Notes: generated by a model from the letters alone, not told the origin. Positions 52,409 through 62,454 are shown, counted from the first letter of the stretch. The stretch is DNA of 64,000 nucleotides from Paracoccaceae bacterium (GCA_029243395.1 JAQWSE010000001.1:1-64000), one strand, 5' to 3'. A program made the numbers and translations.

Positions 52409-53206
52409 ATGAAAAAAGAAATAAAAGAGACTATCTTAATTGAAAAACCTGAAAAACATGTAATCAAATGCACGTTAAATAGACCGGAGGCAGCAAATGC
52501 GTTTAATTCGGTAATGGCTGAGGAATTATTCCTTTTCTTTGAATCCTTATCCTTAGATCAGAAGAGCATACGCGTCATTATATTAACTGGTTCTGGTAAA
52601 AAATCATTTTGTGCTGGGGGAGACCTCAAAGAACGTAATGGTATGACTTCTGATCAATGGTTCAAGCAACACAAGCTATATGAAAGAATGGTAAGATCCA
52701 TTATCAATTGCCCATTGCCAATCATAGCGGCTATAAATGGTGTAGCCTATGGTGGTGGATGCGAACTTGTCTCTGCCGTTGATTTTGCTTACGCAGCGGA
52801 GCATGCCATTTTTGCTCAAACTGAAACTAAATTAGGGATAATTCCGGGAGCAGGAGGAACCCAAAACCTACCCCGAGCAATTGGGAAACAGCGTGCACTA
52901 GAATTAATTCTAACTGGAAAAACCTTCTCTGCTGCAGAAGCCAAAGAATGGGGGCTAATAAATGAATTATTTTCAAGTGACAATCTATTAACCGAAGTGA
53001 CTAAAGTTGCTAATCTAATAGCCCTAAATGCCCCTATTGCTGTAAAACAAGCAAAATTTGCTATCAACAAGGGGGGGCATATGCCCCTCAGTGAAGCACT
53101 TTCTCTTGAAATTGAGGCCTACAACAAAACTGTTCATACAAAGGATAGAACTGAGGGGATACTTGCTTTCAATGAAAAGCGATTGCCCAAATTTAAGGGA
53201 AAATGA
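52409..53206 (+). CDS. Enoyl-CoA hydratase/isomerase (crotonase family)
   Basis: The 265-residue protein has the oxyanion-hole segment KKSFCAGGDLKE, GGGCELVSAVD with the first catalytic Glu, and QTETKLGIIPGAGGTQNLPR with the second. Both glutamates point to true hydratase activity. It is divergent from the acyl-CoA dehydrogenase gene; together they would do two steps of a beta-oxidation-like or branched-chain acid pathway. Confidence 0.88.
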   Translation: MKKEIKETILIEKPEKHVIKCTLNRPEAANAFNSVMAEELFLFFESLSLDQKSIRVIILTGSGKKSFCAGGDLKERNGMTSDQWFKQHKLYERMVRSIINCPLPIIAAINGVAYGGGCELVSAVDFAYAAEHAIFAQTETKLGIIPGAGGTQNLPRAIGKQRALELILTGKTFSAAEAKEWGLINELFSSDNLLTEVTKVANLIALNAPIAVKQAKFAINKGGHMPLSEALSLEIEAYNKTVHTKDRTEGILAFNEKRLPKFKGK

Positions 53207-53347
53207 TAACCTCAATCGCTATTATGATTCAACCGAATCTTCCCAAAAATATACTAGAGTTGGGGAACACAATACTGTCTTGAATATTGTGTCACAGGCT
53301 ACCAAGGCTGCCCATGCAAATCATCTCACAGGATTGCCTAGTTGGTT

Positions 53348-54508
53348 TTACTGACGGCCAAGCTCTTTCCAGTTTCCATCAATCACCTGAGAAATAATGA
53401 TGTCGTCAGAACCTAAATGGTCATTCATTCCATATTTAACACTATTCCCCAAGATATGTCCTTCATAATTCAGACTTTCCATCCCTCTCTGAAAGCTTGC
53501 AGCATTAAGGTCTTTGCCTGCGGCTTCAAGCGCTCTCACCAAGGTTTCTGCAGTTGAACGGCCAAGCAATGCACCACTCGGGGGGAAATCTCCAAAAGCA
53601 CCTTTATATTCAGCAACCCATTCAGCTACAATAGGGTTGCCTAATCTTTCAACTAAATCAGCCCATCCCGCAGCGCAATAAAATCCCTCCGTTAATCCGC
53701 CTGGCACCTTTGCAACCCCAGTATGAAATGAAGCTGAGGAACCAAGAAACTTCACCTCACCCCAGCCAATCTTCTTTGCAGTTGCTATAGCAGTTATAGA
53801 CTGACGAACGCCCAAAGCAATAGCGATAACCTCGCATCCTTCTGCCTTTAATTTTGACAAAGAACCAACGAAATCTTCTTCGTCTGGTTTGTGTGTGGTC
53901 TCTGCTAAGTAAGCAAGATTAAGCTCTTTCGCAACAGCCTTGGCACCTTCCATGATTTCAATTCCGAAATCGGATGGAATGTACATGGAACAAATCTTAG
54001 TTTCGCCACTTTTTTGATTTATAAACTTTATCCCCGCCCGGATTTGATCGAAATAATGTGAGAGTCCAGCATACCTTAAATCTGAAAAAGGTTCATTCAT
54101 TTGTCTTGCAGATGAAAATGGGCCTACATTAGCTATTTGTTTCTTAGTCATTAAATCAAAAGATGCCAAATTCATTGGTGTTCCAAGTTGCATTATCATG
54201 GCAAATATTTTGTCCGAGTTCACTAGTTTATTTAATCCTTGCATTGCTTTAGGCATTTGATAACCATGATCCTCAACGACAAACCTAATTTTTCTGCCGT
54301 GAACACCGCCATCAGCATTAATCTTGTCAAAATATAGCTGAGCCGCTTGGACTCCAGGCACACCAAATGCTGCAAAAGGACCTGACATATCCTGATTTGA
54401 ACCTATTACTATTTCATTTTCAGTCACCCCTTGTCCAGCATGACTGCTGTAAACCATCGAAACACTTAAAGTTAAGGTTAGAATAATTCTCGTGATTATT
54501 AGTTTCAT
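53348..54508 (-). CDS. livK: Branched-chain amino-acid-type ABC transporter substrate-binding protein
   Basis: The 386-residue protein has a signal peptide (MKLIITRII... to ...SSHAGQG) and the type I periplasmic fold marks EIVIGSNQDMSGPFAAFGVPGVQAA and GVHGRKIRFVVEDHGY. It belongs to the HAAT (LivK-like) class, which binds amino acids, amides, urea or aromatic acids. It is the last gene of the livHMGF-ligase run. The adjacent acyl-CoA ligase suggests an organic acid ligand. The ligand is not readable from sequence. Confidence 0.85.
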   Translation of the reverse strand: MKLIITRIILTLTLSVSMVYSSHAGQGVTENEIVIGSNQDMSGPFAAFGVPGVQAAQLYFDKINADGGVHGRKIRFVVEDHGYQMPKAMQGLNKLVNSDKIFAMIMQLGTPMNLASFDLMTKKQIANVGPFSSARQMNEPFSDLRYAGLSHYFDQIRAGIKFINQKSGETKICSMYIPSDFGIEIMEGAKAVAKELNLAYLAETTHKPDEEDFVGSLSKLKAEGCEVIAIALGVRQSITAIATAKKIGWGEVKFLGSSASFHTGVAKVPGGLTEGFYCAAGWADLVERLGNPIVAEWVAEYKGAFGDFPPSGALLGRSTAETLVRALEAAGKDLNAASFQRGMESLNYEGHILGNSVKYGMNDHLGSDDIIISQVIDGNWKELGRQ

Positions 54509-54535
54509 CTATGCCTCCAGAATTATATGTTTGCC

Positions 54536-56464
54536 TTAATTATACATTTCTTTGATAAGTAGCGCATGCTTTTTTTCCAAAATGTTTCTTTTTATTTTCA
54601 TAGTAGCCGTTAATTCCTCATCTTCTGCATTCAAAACTAAATCTAAAACCCTGAAATCCTTAATTTGTTCTACTCTTGAAACCTTTGCATTCACCCTTTC
54701 TACAATTTCGGTAATGAGTAAATTAATTTCGTTACTTTCACATAGAGAAGTGAAATTTAGATAATAAATATTTTTCTGCTGAGCAAATTTTTCAAGATTT
54801 TCCTGATCAGGTACTATTAGTGCCGTCAAATACTTTTTGCCATCTCCAAATATGATTGCATCACTAATAAATGGCGAAAATTTTAAGCCATTTTCTAAAT
54901 TCTCTGGAGAGATATTCTTCCCACCAGAAGTAATGATAATGTCTTTAATTCTTCCCGTAATCTTAATATAACCATCGACTAATTCTCCTTTATCACCTGT
55001 CTTGAACCAACCATCTGCGGTAAAAGCTTCCTGAGTTTTCTTAGCATCATTATGATAACCACAGAAAACGTTTGGAGCTTTGTATTCAATTTCTCCCTTA
55101 TTTGAAATCCGAATTGATGATCCTGGAATTGGCTTACCAACCGTACCGACATAATTAGATTCAAGAAGGTTTACACTTATTGCTGCTACCGTCTCCGACA
55201 TTCCATACCCTTCCACCAGAGGTAATCCAAGAGCATGAAACCACTCAATGAGTTCCTCAGATATAGGGGCTGCACCAGAAACCGCTCGCTTTACTCTGCC
55301 CAACCCCACAAGATTGAGGATATTTCTGTAGACAAGATTTTTCCATAAGTACCACTCGATCAGTAAAAAAAATGGTACCCATTTTTTTTCTCTTTGGCAT
55401 GCAGATTTTAATTTTCCTACTTGAAAGGCACGATTATAGGCCAATTTCCCAATAGTTGTTGCATCGGAAATCATTAAATTGACATTGCTGAATATTTTCT
55501 CGTATATGCGCGGAACTCCAGCTAAATATGTCGGACTTACTTCTTGCAAATTCTCAAAAATAGTGTCCGGGGTTTCTACAAAATTAACGGTAGTTTTATT
55601 TACAATTGGGCTAATCACGGAAGTCGTTCTTTCATAAATGTGACACAAAGGCAGAAAACAGAATAGTTCATCATCTGAGGAAAATGGTAAGACGTGTTTT
55701 CCGGCAGATTGCGCATACATTAAATTATTCTGATTTAACATGACCCCTTTAGGCAAACCAGTCGTTCCAGAAGTATAAACCAGCAAAGCTATGTCCTCTG
55801 GCGTACCCTCTTCTATTTTTCTTATAATTGTGTGCCTATCATGCTTCAGAAACTTTCTCCCAAGTTCATAGAGTTCATCCAAAAACATAACCTTCTTATG
55901 TGCAAATCCACGCAGGTTCTTTCGGTCTAAAACGATCACTTTGCGTAAATCTGGTAAAGCTTTATCTATAGACAAAAATTTGTTGAGTTGCTCGGCATCA
56001 TCCAAAAACAAAAAGCTCGCGGCCGAGTCCCTTAATTGATATTCTAGCTGCAGTTCAGAATCTGTAGTATAGACCCCAGTGCAAATACCACGAAGACATT
56101 GGCAAGCAATATCTATGTATAACCATTCCTTTCTGCATTCTGAAAGAACCACTAACCTGTCGCTTTTTTTGAATCCTAATTTATGCAGCCCCCCTGAAAT
56201 TTCAAAAACCTTTTCATGGTAATATCCCCATGAATAAGAGTCCCATTTACCAAAATGTTTTTCACGATGTGCAGTTTTTTTTGACCCCAATTCAATGCAC
56301 CTTTTCAAAAAAAGTTTGGGGATAGTATCGCAATCATCAATTAGAAAAGGTCCTTTTCTCAAATTGCTATTAATACGCACATGACTAACTCGTTCTTTAT
56401 TTTTTCCTTCCTTATAATCAGGATTCTCCTTCAACGTCATCTCCATGTTTTTCGGTTTTTCCAT
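54536..56464 (-). CDS. AMP-dependent acyl-CoA synthetase (long-chain-type)
   Basis: The 642-residue protein has the adenylation motif VYTSGTTGLPKGVM, the VEGYGMSETVA block, WFKTGDKGELVDGY with DGYIKITGRIKDIIITSGGKNISP, and the C-terminal lysine-bearing domain. It belongs to the FadD15-like long-chain acyl-CoA synthetase group, often embedded in HAAT transporter operons of alphaproteobacteria. It overlaps livF by 28 bp. It would activate the acid imported by the transporter; the acid is unknown. Confidence 0.85.
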   Translation of the reverse strand: MEKPKNMEMTLKENPDYKEGKNKERVSHVRINSNLRKGPFLIDDCDTIPKLFLKRCIELGSKKTAHREKHFGKWDSYSWGYYHEKVFEISGGLHKLGFKKSDRLVVLSECRKEWLYIDIACQCLRGICTGVYTTDSELQLEYQLRDSAASFLFLDDAEQLNKFLSIDKALPDLRKVIVLDRKNLRGFAHKKVMFLDELYELGRKFLKHDRHTIIRKIEEGTPEDIALLVYTSGTTGLPKGVMLNQNNLMYAQSAGKHVLPFSSDDELFCFLPLCHIYERTTSVISPIVNKTTVNFVETPDTIFENLQEVSPTYLAGVPRIYEKIFSNVNLMISDATTIGKLAYNRAFQVGKLKSACQREKKWVPFFLLIEWYLWKNLVYRNILNLVGLGRVKRAVSGAAPISEELIEWFHALGLPLVEGYGMSETVAAISVNLLESNYVGTVGKPIPGSSIRISNKGEIEYKAPNVFCGYHNDAKKTQEAFTADGWFKTGDKGELVDGYIKITGRIKDIIITSGGKNISPENLENGLKFSPFISDAIIFGDGKKYLTALIVPDQENLEKFAQQKNIYYLNFTSLCESNEINLLITEIVERVNAKVSRVEQIKDFRVLDLVLNAEDEELTATMKIKRNILEKKHALLIKEMYN

Positions 56465-57150
56465 CTTTTCTTCCCAATTTGGCTATCTTGATGCATACCA
56501 AGATAAAATTCTTGGATGTCACGGGAATTCATAACATTTCCTGTTGAATCACTCATCGCCACCCTACCTAACTCTAAAACATATGCATAATCGGAAAGAT
56601 TCAGAGCTAGCTTGGCATTTTGTTCCACAATTAGTATACTCAAACCCAAATCTTTTTGGAGTTTCTTTAGAATCGAAAAAATCTCTTTTACAATTATAGG
56701 ACTTAATCCCAAGCTCGGTTCATCCAATAGAAGAAGTCTTGGTTTGGACATTATAGCACGGCCTAGTGCCAGCATCTGCTGTTGTCCCCCTGAAAGAACC
56801 TTAGCTTCCATCTTTAATAACCGTTGCAAATCAGGGAAATAATGGAGAACCAGATCGAAGTCTCCTTTTACATTTCTCTTATCTAATCTAGAATAAGCCC
56901 CTAGTAGCAAGTTTTGTTTAACGGTCAATAGCGGGAAGATTTCTCGACCTTCTGGAACATGAGCTAAGCCCATAGACACAATAATAGATGGATCCTTGCC
57001 CAGAATTGACTCCCCCTCAAACCTAATGCTACCCTTTGATGGTAATAAAATTCCGGAAACAGCTTTTAGCAAAGTTGATTTACCAGCCCCATTTGAACCC
57101 AAAAGAGCTACAGATTGGCCAGGCTTAACCGAAATGGTTACTCCTCTCAA
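56437..57150 (-). CDS. livF: LivF-type ABC transporter ATP-binding protein, N-terminus displaced
   Basis: The frame is open from a TTG at 57150, giving 237 residues with Walker A GSNGAGKST, signature LSGGQQQMLALGRAI and Walker B LLLLDEPSLGL. The conserved LivF N-terminus (ILNIENLEVHYGPIIAL) lies upstream in the same frame, from about 57198, but has no ATG, GTG or TTG in frame. An ATG at 57203 is out of frame by one base: with one base inserted it would read M-A-x-L-N-I-E. The gene is therefore either mis-sequenced, frameshifted at its start, or begins at a rare codon such as ATT. It partners LivG, whose stop is at 57225-57227. Confidence 0.8.
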   Translation of the reverse strand: MRGVTISVKPGQSVALLGSNGAGKSTLLKAVSGILLPSKGSIRFEGESILGKDPSIIVSMGLAHVPEGREIFPLLTVKQNLLLGAYSRLDKRNVKGDFDLVLHYFPDLQRLLKMEAKVLSGGQQQMLALGRAIMSKPRLLLLDEPSLGLSPIIVKEIFSILKKLQKDLGLSILIVEQNAKLALNLSDYAYVLELGRVAMSDSTGNVMNSRDIQEFYLGMHQDSQIGKKRWKNRKTWR

Positions 57151-57224
57151 GGCGATAATTGGCCCATAATGAACTTCTAAGTTCTCTATATTCAGAATGC
57201 CATTTTGTAAAATTGTTCTACTCG

Positions 57225-57983
57225 CTATTCCCCAATAAAAGCTTCGACAACTCTGTTACTCTTCTCCAAATCACAAGGTTTTCCAGTCCAGATTAATTTA
57301 CCACTAGACAAAACAGCAACCTTGTCAGAAACCTCTCTTACAACATTTAAATCATGTTCAATAAGTAATATTGTTATTCCTAAAACTTCTCTTATATCAT
57401 TGATCCAAAAAGCTAAATCTTGTTTTTCCTCTACTGCCAATCCAGATCCTGGTTCGTCCATCAATAACAAATTCGGTTTTAACGATAAGGCCCTAGCCAA
57501 TTCCACTACCTTGCGAAGACCATAAGGTAATTCTGAGGGTCTTTTGTACCGATATGGTTGAAGCTCCAATAAATCAATGACTTTCTCTACTACATCTCTA
57601 TATTCTAATTCCTGATTCCGAACTTTTCGCAAAAATAGAAGCTCACTTAAGAAATTAGTATTTTTTCTACTATGGCAAGCAACCAATAAATTTTCCAACA
57701 CCGTAGCATTATTAAATAATTCTATATTTTGGAACGTTCTGGCTACTCCAACGCTGGCTAACTCATGTGTCTTGAGTTGTTTGATGGATCTTCCATATAA
57801 ATTAATATCTCCCGAATTAATATCGTAAAATCTTGATATAGCATTGAAGACCGAAGTCTTTCCTGCACCATTAGGACCCACAAGTGAAAATATCTGGTTT
57901 TCCTCTATAGACAGGGACAAATTGTCTATTGCCAAAAGTCCACCAAATTTTAAGTTTACATCTCTTAATTCCAGGGTTTTCAT
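57225..57983 (-). CDS. livG: LivG-type ABC transporter ATP-binding protein
   Basis: The 252-residue ATPase has Walker A GPNGAGKTS, the LivG-type Q-loop ARTFQNIELF, the LSYG-type signature (PSELPYGLRKVVELARAL) and Walker B LLLMDEPGSGL. The C-terminus NRVVEAFIGE is typical of LivG. The ATG overlaps the livM stop by 4 bp. It pairs with LivF as the ATPase of a HAAT-type importer. Confidence 0.9.
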   Translation of the reverse strand: MKTLELRDVNLKFGGLLAIDNLSLSIEENQIFSLVGPNGAGKTSVFNAISRFYDINSGDINLYGRSIKQLKTHELASVGVARTFQNIELFNNATVLENLLVACHSRKNTNFLSELLFLRKVRNQELEYRDVVEKVIDLLELQPYRYKRPSELPYGLRKVVELARALSLKPNLLLMDEPGSGLAVEEKQDLAFWINDIREVLGITILLIEHDLNVVREVSDKVAVLSSGKLIWTGKPCDLEKSNRVVEAFIGE

Positions 57984-59080
57984 TTCAATCTATCCGTTTT
58001 TAGAAAACTCTTCTGTTTGCTAAAGAATGTTTTACCTCCAAGCGGGAAAAGTTCGCAAAATAGTCTGATTTTTTGCCTAAGCCCGTTAACTCCCATTGGT
58101 TCATAGAGAATGCAAAAAATCACCATCAAACAAAATATAAAGGTTTCAAGACCTGGAATTGAATAAAATGAGACATCAAAAAAAGAAGAAATTCCGTCTC
58201 TGATAATCGCTATGAAAACAGGCAATAAAGTTAAGATCGCAGCACCAAAAAAGGCTCCATGAATCGAACCTAATCCGCCTACAACTATCATTAAGAGCAG
58301 ATTAATAGAAACAAGTAAATTGAATGTTTCATTATTAAAAACTGTAGAAAAGTGTCCCATTAATCCACCACATATTCCACCGTAGAAACATGAAACAGCA
58401 AAAGACAGGATTTTTGCCTTTTTTACGTTAATTCCCATGGCGGCAGCTGAAATTTCGCTGTCTCTAACAGCAATAAATGCCCTACCTAATGGTGATCTAA
58501 GTATATTTTTATAAATTAACACAAGCGTAATTAAAATTATCAATACCAGCCAATACAACCTATCGATATTTGAATAACGATCAAACTCGACCCCCAAAAT
58601 CACTATTTTTGGTGCGTAAATACCAGAAACACCGCCGGTCAAACTTTCTGAAAGGACAATGATATCATCGACCAAAATTGCTATGGCAAGAGTTATTATA
58701 GCTATATAAATACTATGAAGTCTTGTTGAAGGTATCGCAATGATGACCCCAACCAAACTGCTTAAAAATCCTCCCAAGATTAAAGATAGAAGAAATGGCG
58801 TACCTAATTTCGTCTGCATCAAAACCGTAGTGTAAGCACCAATGGCTAAAAAAGCCGCATGGCCCAGACTTGCTAATCCTGTATGACCAACTAGGATCAT
58901 CAAACTCATTCCACCAATAGCCCAAATAAGAAAAAGAGTGGCCTCCCCCAAGAAGAAATCTCCCAAAATGAAAGGAAGAACCACTGCTAGACAAAGGAGT
59001 AAAAAATAACGAAACTTTTGATTGTTATCTCGGAAAAGACCTAGGTCCTGCTCATAAGACTCTCTAAAAAGAACTTTCAT
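57980..59080 (-). CDS. livM: LivM-type ABC transporter permease
   Basis: The 366-residue membrane protein shows the LivM motifs LILLVGHTGLASLGHAAFLAIGAY (here MILVGHTGLASLGHAAF), LGRAFIAVRDSEISAAAMGIN and GGLGSIHGAFFGA. The N-terminus has a charged leader before the first helix. It follows livH directly and overlaps livG. It forms the channel with LivH. Confidence 0.9.
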   Translation of the reverse strand: MKVLFRESYEQDLGLFRDNNQKFRYFLLLCLAVVLPFILGDFFLGEATLFLIWAIGGMSLMILVGHTGLASLGHAAFLAIGAYTTVLMQTKLGTPFLLSLILGGFLSSLVGVIIAIPSTRLHSIYIAIITLAIAILVDDIIVLSESLTGGVSGIYAPKIVILGVEFDRYSNIDRLYWLVLIILITLVLIYKNILRSPLGRAFIAVRDSEISAAAMGINVKKAKILSFAVSCFYGGICGGLMGHFSTVFNNETFNLLVSINLLLMIVVGGLGSIHGAFFGAAILTLLPVFIAIIRDGISSFFDVSFYSIPGLETFIFCLMVIFCILYEPMGVNGLRQKIRLFCELFPLGGKTFFSKQKSFLKTDRLK

Positions 59081-59962
59081 TTAAACTTTCTTACTCCTTA
59101 CTTGGCTTATCAAGCCATTAGGCTTTAAAAAAAGAATCAAAAGTAAAATGATGTATGGCATCAAATGGCTATAACCAGATCCGATGAACCGAGCAGAAAA
59201 AGGTTCCACTATTCCTATTACCAGTCCACCCAGTAATGCCCCTGGCAAAGAGCCAAAACCGCCAATTACAGCAGCCGCAAATGCTTTTATCCCAATCAAA
59301 CCCACTGACGGGTCTACTGCCCCTTTGGAGGCATATAAAATGCCTGCTGATCCAGCTACAATTCCAGCCAATACCCAAGTAAAGCTTTGAAGCTTTCTAA
59401 CAGGTATTCCCACGTGAGATGCCGCCAATTGATTTTGGGATATTGCCATTAAAGCAACACCCATTTTAGTAAAAGAAAAGAATATATAGAGTGTAATTGT
59501 AAACATTACTGTCAGGACAATCACTCCAATCTCTGCCAAACTCAAAACTACTCCTCCTAAGGAAAGATATTTCCCCACAATAGGAGTTTCTAGCGATAAA
59601 GGCTCATATCCCCAAATAACCCCAGCAAAAAACCTTAAAATGAAGCCTGCGGCTATAGTTAATATTACTATAACTATTTGAGGTTCTCCTGCAACTCGCT
59701 GCAAGACAAGCTTGTCAAAACTCGCACTTATTAGTGCCATGATTACCAAACCAAATGGTATCGCGAACAAAAAAGGAAGTCCTAAGAACGATTCATTAGC
59801 CAACCAAATTATAATGAATGCTCCAAACATCATAAAATCACCCTGGGCAAAATTTATTGCCTCAGTAGCCTTATAAATTAACACAAAACCAAGGGCCACC
59901 AGTCCGTATACGCAACCAGATGCTAACCCACTCATCAAAAGTTGTAAAAATTCTCCTAACAC
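59081..59962 (-). CDS. livH: LivH-type ABC transporter permease
   Basis: The 293-residue membrane protein has the LivH marks LVALGFVLIYKATEAINFAQGDFMMFG, ALMAISQNQLAASHVGIPV, and VIGGFGSLPGALLGGLVIG. It directly abuts livM. Together with LivM, LivG, LivF and the LivK-like protein it makes a complete HAAT importer. It starts 58 bp downstream of the formamidase gene on the same strand, so the two may be co-transcribed. Confidence 0.9.
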   Translation of the reverse strand: MLGEFLQLLMSGLASGCVYGLVALGFVLIYKATEAINFAQGDFMMFGAFIIIWLANESFLGLPFLFAIPFGLVIMALISASFDKLVLQRVAGEPQIVIVILTIAAGFILRFFAGVIWGYEPLSLETPIVGKYLSLGGVVLSLAEIGVIVLTVMFTITLYIFFSFTKMGVALMAISQNQLAASHVGIPVRKLQSFTWVLAGIVAGSAGILYASKGAVDPSVGLIGIKAFAAAVIGGFGSLPGALLGGLVIGIVEPFSARFIGSGYSHLMPYIILLLILFLKPNGLISQVRSKKV

Positions 59963-60020
59963 GCTTTTCTACATGCCTTCCAAATAAAATAGGTCAAGTT
60001 GTCTAATTTACAGAACCTTA

Positions 60021-60971
60021 TTAATCTAAAACAACTTTTGGAAAATAAAAAGAAACGGTCCAATTGGGAACATCCACAATTTCACTTATACGAAGATCTC
60101 CACATACACTACAAAGCATATAAGCATCTAAGGCCGGCATTCCTGTCGAATGAGCCAACCAATCTATCATGCCGCTAACTGCATCACGTGCAGCTTTCAT
60201 CAAATCTTCACCTATTCCCGTAGTAACTTTATAACCTTTTACATCAAAATGATTTGTTACTGGTCCGCTCGTTTCTAATCTAGGATAATCAATGTGAGAA
60301 GACTTAATAAGATTTATTGTACACTGAACGGTCATGGGACTTTCAATCGCGGTACCACAAACTTCACCATCTCCTTGAGCCGCATGAGTGTCCCCAAGAG
60401 ATAGCAGAGCTCCTTTAACCTCCACGGGCAGGTATAATGTTGTGCCAGCACAATTATCTCTAATGTCTAAATTGCCTCCCACTCTCCTCGGTGGAACAAC
60501 TGAGTGGACACCTTTTTCTTCTATGGCTAAACCAACGGTTCCACAAAATGGTTTTAATGGCACTTTCCCATATGACCCAAAAAGAGAAGCAATCGGATTT
60601 TCAGAATCGTACTTCCAAGTATGAAGCCTAGGCTCTAAAAACTGATCAGCCAGCAATCCAAAACCAGGAATATTGGCTGTCCAACCCCACCCCTGAGAAT
60701 TAGGAGAAAATTCCAGAAAATTAATTGACAATATGTCTCCCTTTTCCGCACCCTCAACAAATATAGGGCCTGAAACAGGGTTTACTCTCTCAAAATCTAA
60801 ACTCAATAAATCCTTATCATGCGATTTTTCTGATAATTGCCCACCCGAAGCATCTATTGTTTCAATTTCAACGGTCTCACCAGGTTGGACTGAAATTACA
60901 GGATCTATACTGTTGTCCCAGCCATAGTGGTGCCTTTCATGATGTATAGTGTGATTACAGCGCATAATCAT
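60021..60971 (-). CDS. Acetamidase/formamidase family protein
   Basis: The 316-residue protein has the FmdA/AmdA features: N-terminal DPVISVQPGETVEIETIDASGGQL, GDILSINFLEF, the LSLGDTHAAQGDGEVCGTAIE block with the metal-site Asp-His, and a C-terminal AYMLCSVCGDLRISEIVDVPNW. Family members hydrolyse formamide or acetamide to ammonia and the acid. It is co-oriented with the deformylase-like and cysteine-hydrolase genes upstream, suggesting stepwise hydrolysis of an amide. Confidence 0.88.
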   Translation of the reverse strand: MIMRCNHTIHHERHHYGWDNSIDPVISVQPGETVEIETIDASGGQLSEKSHDKDLLSLDFERVNPVSGPIFVEGAEKGDILSINFLEFSPNSQGWGWTANIPGFGLLADQFLEPRLHTWKYDSENPIASLFGSYGKVPLKPFCGTVGLAIEEKGVHSVVPPRRVGGNLDIRDNCAGTTLYLPVEVKGALLSLGDTHAAQGDGEVCGTAIESPMTVQCTINLIKSSHIDYPRLETSGPVTNHFDVKGYKVTTGIGEDLMKAARDAVSGMIDWLAHSTGMPALDAYMLCSVCGDLRISEIVDVPNWTVSFYFPKVVLD

Positions 60972-60980
60972 CTCCCTCCG

Positions 60981-61730
60981 CTATAGATAATCTTTGAAAC
61001 AATTTTCAATCATTGAAATCATTATTTTTGCCCATTTTTCTTGACCAGCTTTTTCTTGAATCAAATCTTGTCGTATTTCAATCAATATTGCGGGAATATC
61101 CCTATTATCGCCATGGTTAGGAATAGTATAATCACCGTCTTTTTCAATTCTGTAAGGTTCATTATCCCCCACTACTATAGCATCTTCTTTCTGCAAAAAT
61201 TCAATACAGCGCATGCCCAGAGATACAGAGTTGTCATAGAGAACGCCGCAATGCCATGGTCTCGTCCTATTTTCCTCATTCAGTTTAGGCGTAAAGCTAT
61301 GAAGAGATAGTAAAACTTTAGGTTTAATGTCATCAATAGTGTCAGCGACAAGCTCATGAAAAGGAGTATGATAATCGCTTAATCTTTTTGCTCTCTCTTT
61401 ATGCGTTAAACCAATGTTTCCAGGTATCTTAGTTCCATCACTTTCTTTCCGTATACATTCAGGCGAATCCTGCGGACGATTTAGGTCTACTACCAAGCGT
61501 GAGTATCTTGAAAAGATGCACCTATAGCTTGTCAGAGAGGACAAATGAATGGCAACCCCTTTGATGCCGATGTCATAGGATATATGTCTCAATCTATCTT
61601 CATGAGATAAACCCAAGGCTCCTAGGTCATTAGGAATTTCATTGCCAGCATGCTCCACGGTAACAAGTAAAGGTTTTGTACTTATCAAGTTCTCAATATA
61701 TGCTATATTGTTGCCTGTTGTATGAGCCAT
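60981..61730 (-). CDS. N-formylglutamate amidohydrolase-family protein
   Basis: The 249-residue protein has the FGase-family segments LVTVEHAGNEIPNDLG (His and Glu metal ligands), YSRLVVDLNRPQDSP, LLSLHSFTPKL and the late GDNRDIPAILIEIRQDL. HutG removes formate from N-formylglutamate; this branch has no histidine-utilisation partner here. It is 9 bp upstream of the formamidase gene. It may deformylate or hydrolyse another N-acylated compound. Confidence 0.82.
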   Translation of the reverse strand: MAHTTGNNIAYIENLISTKPLLVTVEHAGNEIPNDLGALGLSHEDRLRHISYDIGIKGVAIHLSSLTSYRCIFSRYSRLVVDLNRPQDSPECIRKESDGTKIPGNIGLTHKERAKRLSDYHTPFHELVADTIDDIKPKVLLSLHSFTPKLNEENRTRPWHCGVLYDNSVSLGMRCIEFLQKEDAIVVGDNEPYRIEKDGDYTIPNHGDNRDIPAILIEIRQDLIQEKAGQEKWAKIMISMIENCFKDYL

Positions 61731-61746
61731 TATGATAATGAAATTG

Positions 61747-62409
61747 TTAATTTATATCATTGATTTCATCTAGAACTTCATTCGTCCTTAATATTCTACA
61801 ATAACCACTGAAAGCCTCTAAAGCATTTTGGTGTCGCTCTTCTGATATGGTGGCTGAAGCATCACTTACCATAGTGACCAGATAACCTCGATCCGCTGCA
61901 TCTCTAACTGCCATGTCCACACACTGATCAGTCACAACACCAAAAATTATAAGAAACCTAATATCCAAATTCCTAAGCACGTAATCAATATTGGTTGAAT
62001 TAAAAACCCCTGAGGAAGTTTTTGGCAAAATAATTTCATCTTTTTCTGAATCTATTTCATTAATTAATCTTGCTCCATCAGATCCCTTTGGGACATTCAT
62101 TCCTGACAATTTATGGTCAATAGACCTGTCACGCCCATCAAGAGTGAGGCTTTCTATGACGGTATGTAACACTTCAACATTTTTTTCTCTAGCTCTGTTA
62201 ACAAGCTTTATTTGATTTGGGACCACTTCATTAATCAATTGTTTATGAAAATAACAATTTTCATCCAATTCAGGGTGCATGGGATCTCTACTGGGGATAC
62301 AGTATTCTTTTTGCATATCCACAGTTAATATAGCTGTCCGAACAGCAATAAATGGCGTAGATCTTGTTACCTGAAGAGGACCAATGTTAGCAGAATATTC
62401 TTCTTCCAT
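61747..62409 (-). CDS. Isochorismatase-family cysteine hydrolase
   Basis: The 220-residue protein has the family triad: Asp in AILTVDMQKEYC, Lys (in the central strand loop, candidate at ILPKTSSGVF), and nucleophile Cys in VTDQCVDMAVRDAADRGY. Homologues include nicotinamidase, N-carbamoylsarcosine amidohydrolase and biuret or ureidoacrylate hydrolases. The position just before the FGase-like and formamidase genes suggests amide or ureido-group hydrolysis. No specific substrate is assigned. Confidence 0.84.
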   Translation of the reverse strand: MEEEYSANIGPLQVTRSTPFIAVRTAILTVDMQKEYCIPSRDPMHPELDENCYFHKQLINEVVPNQIKLVNRAREKNVEVLHTVIESLTLDGRDRSIDHKLSGMNVPKGSDGARLINEIDSEKDEIILPKTSSGVFNSTNIDYVLRNLDIRFLIIFGVVTDQCVDMAVRDAADRGYLVTMVSDASATISEERHQNALEAFSGYCRILRTNEVLDEINDIN

Positions 62410-62454
62410 GAATTAATTCATCCTTCTTATTTTATTCAACCAGCAGGTTAAAAT

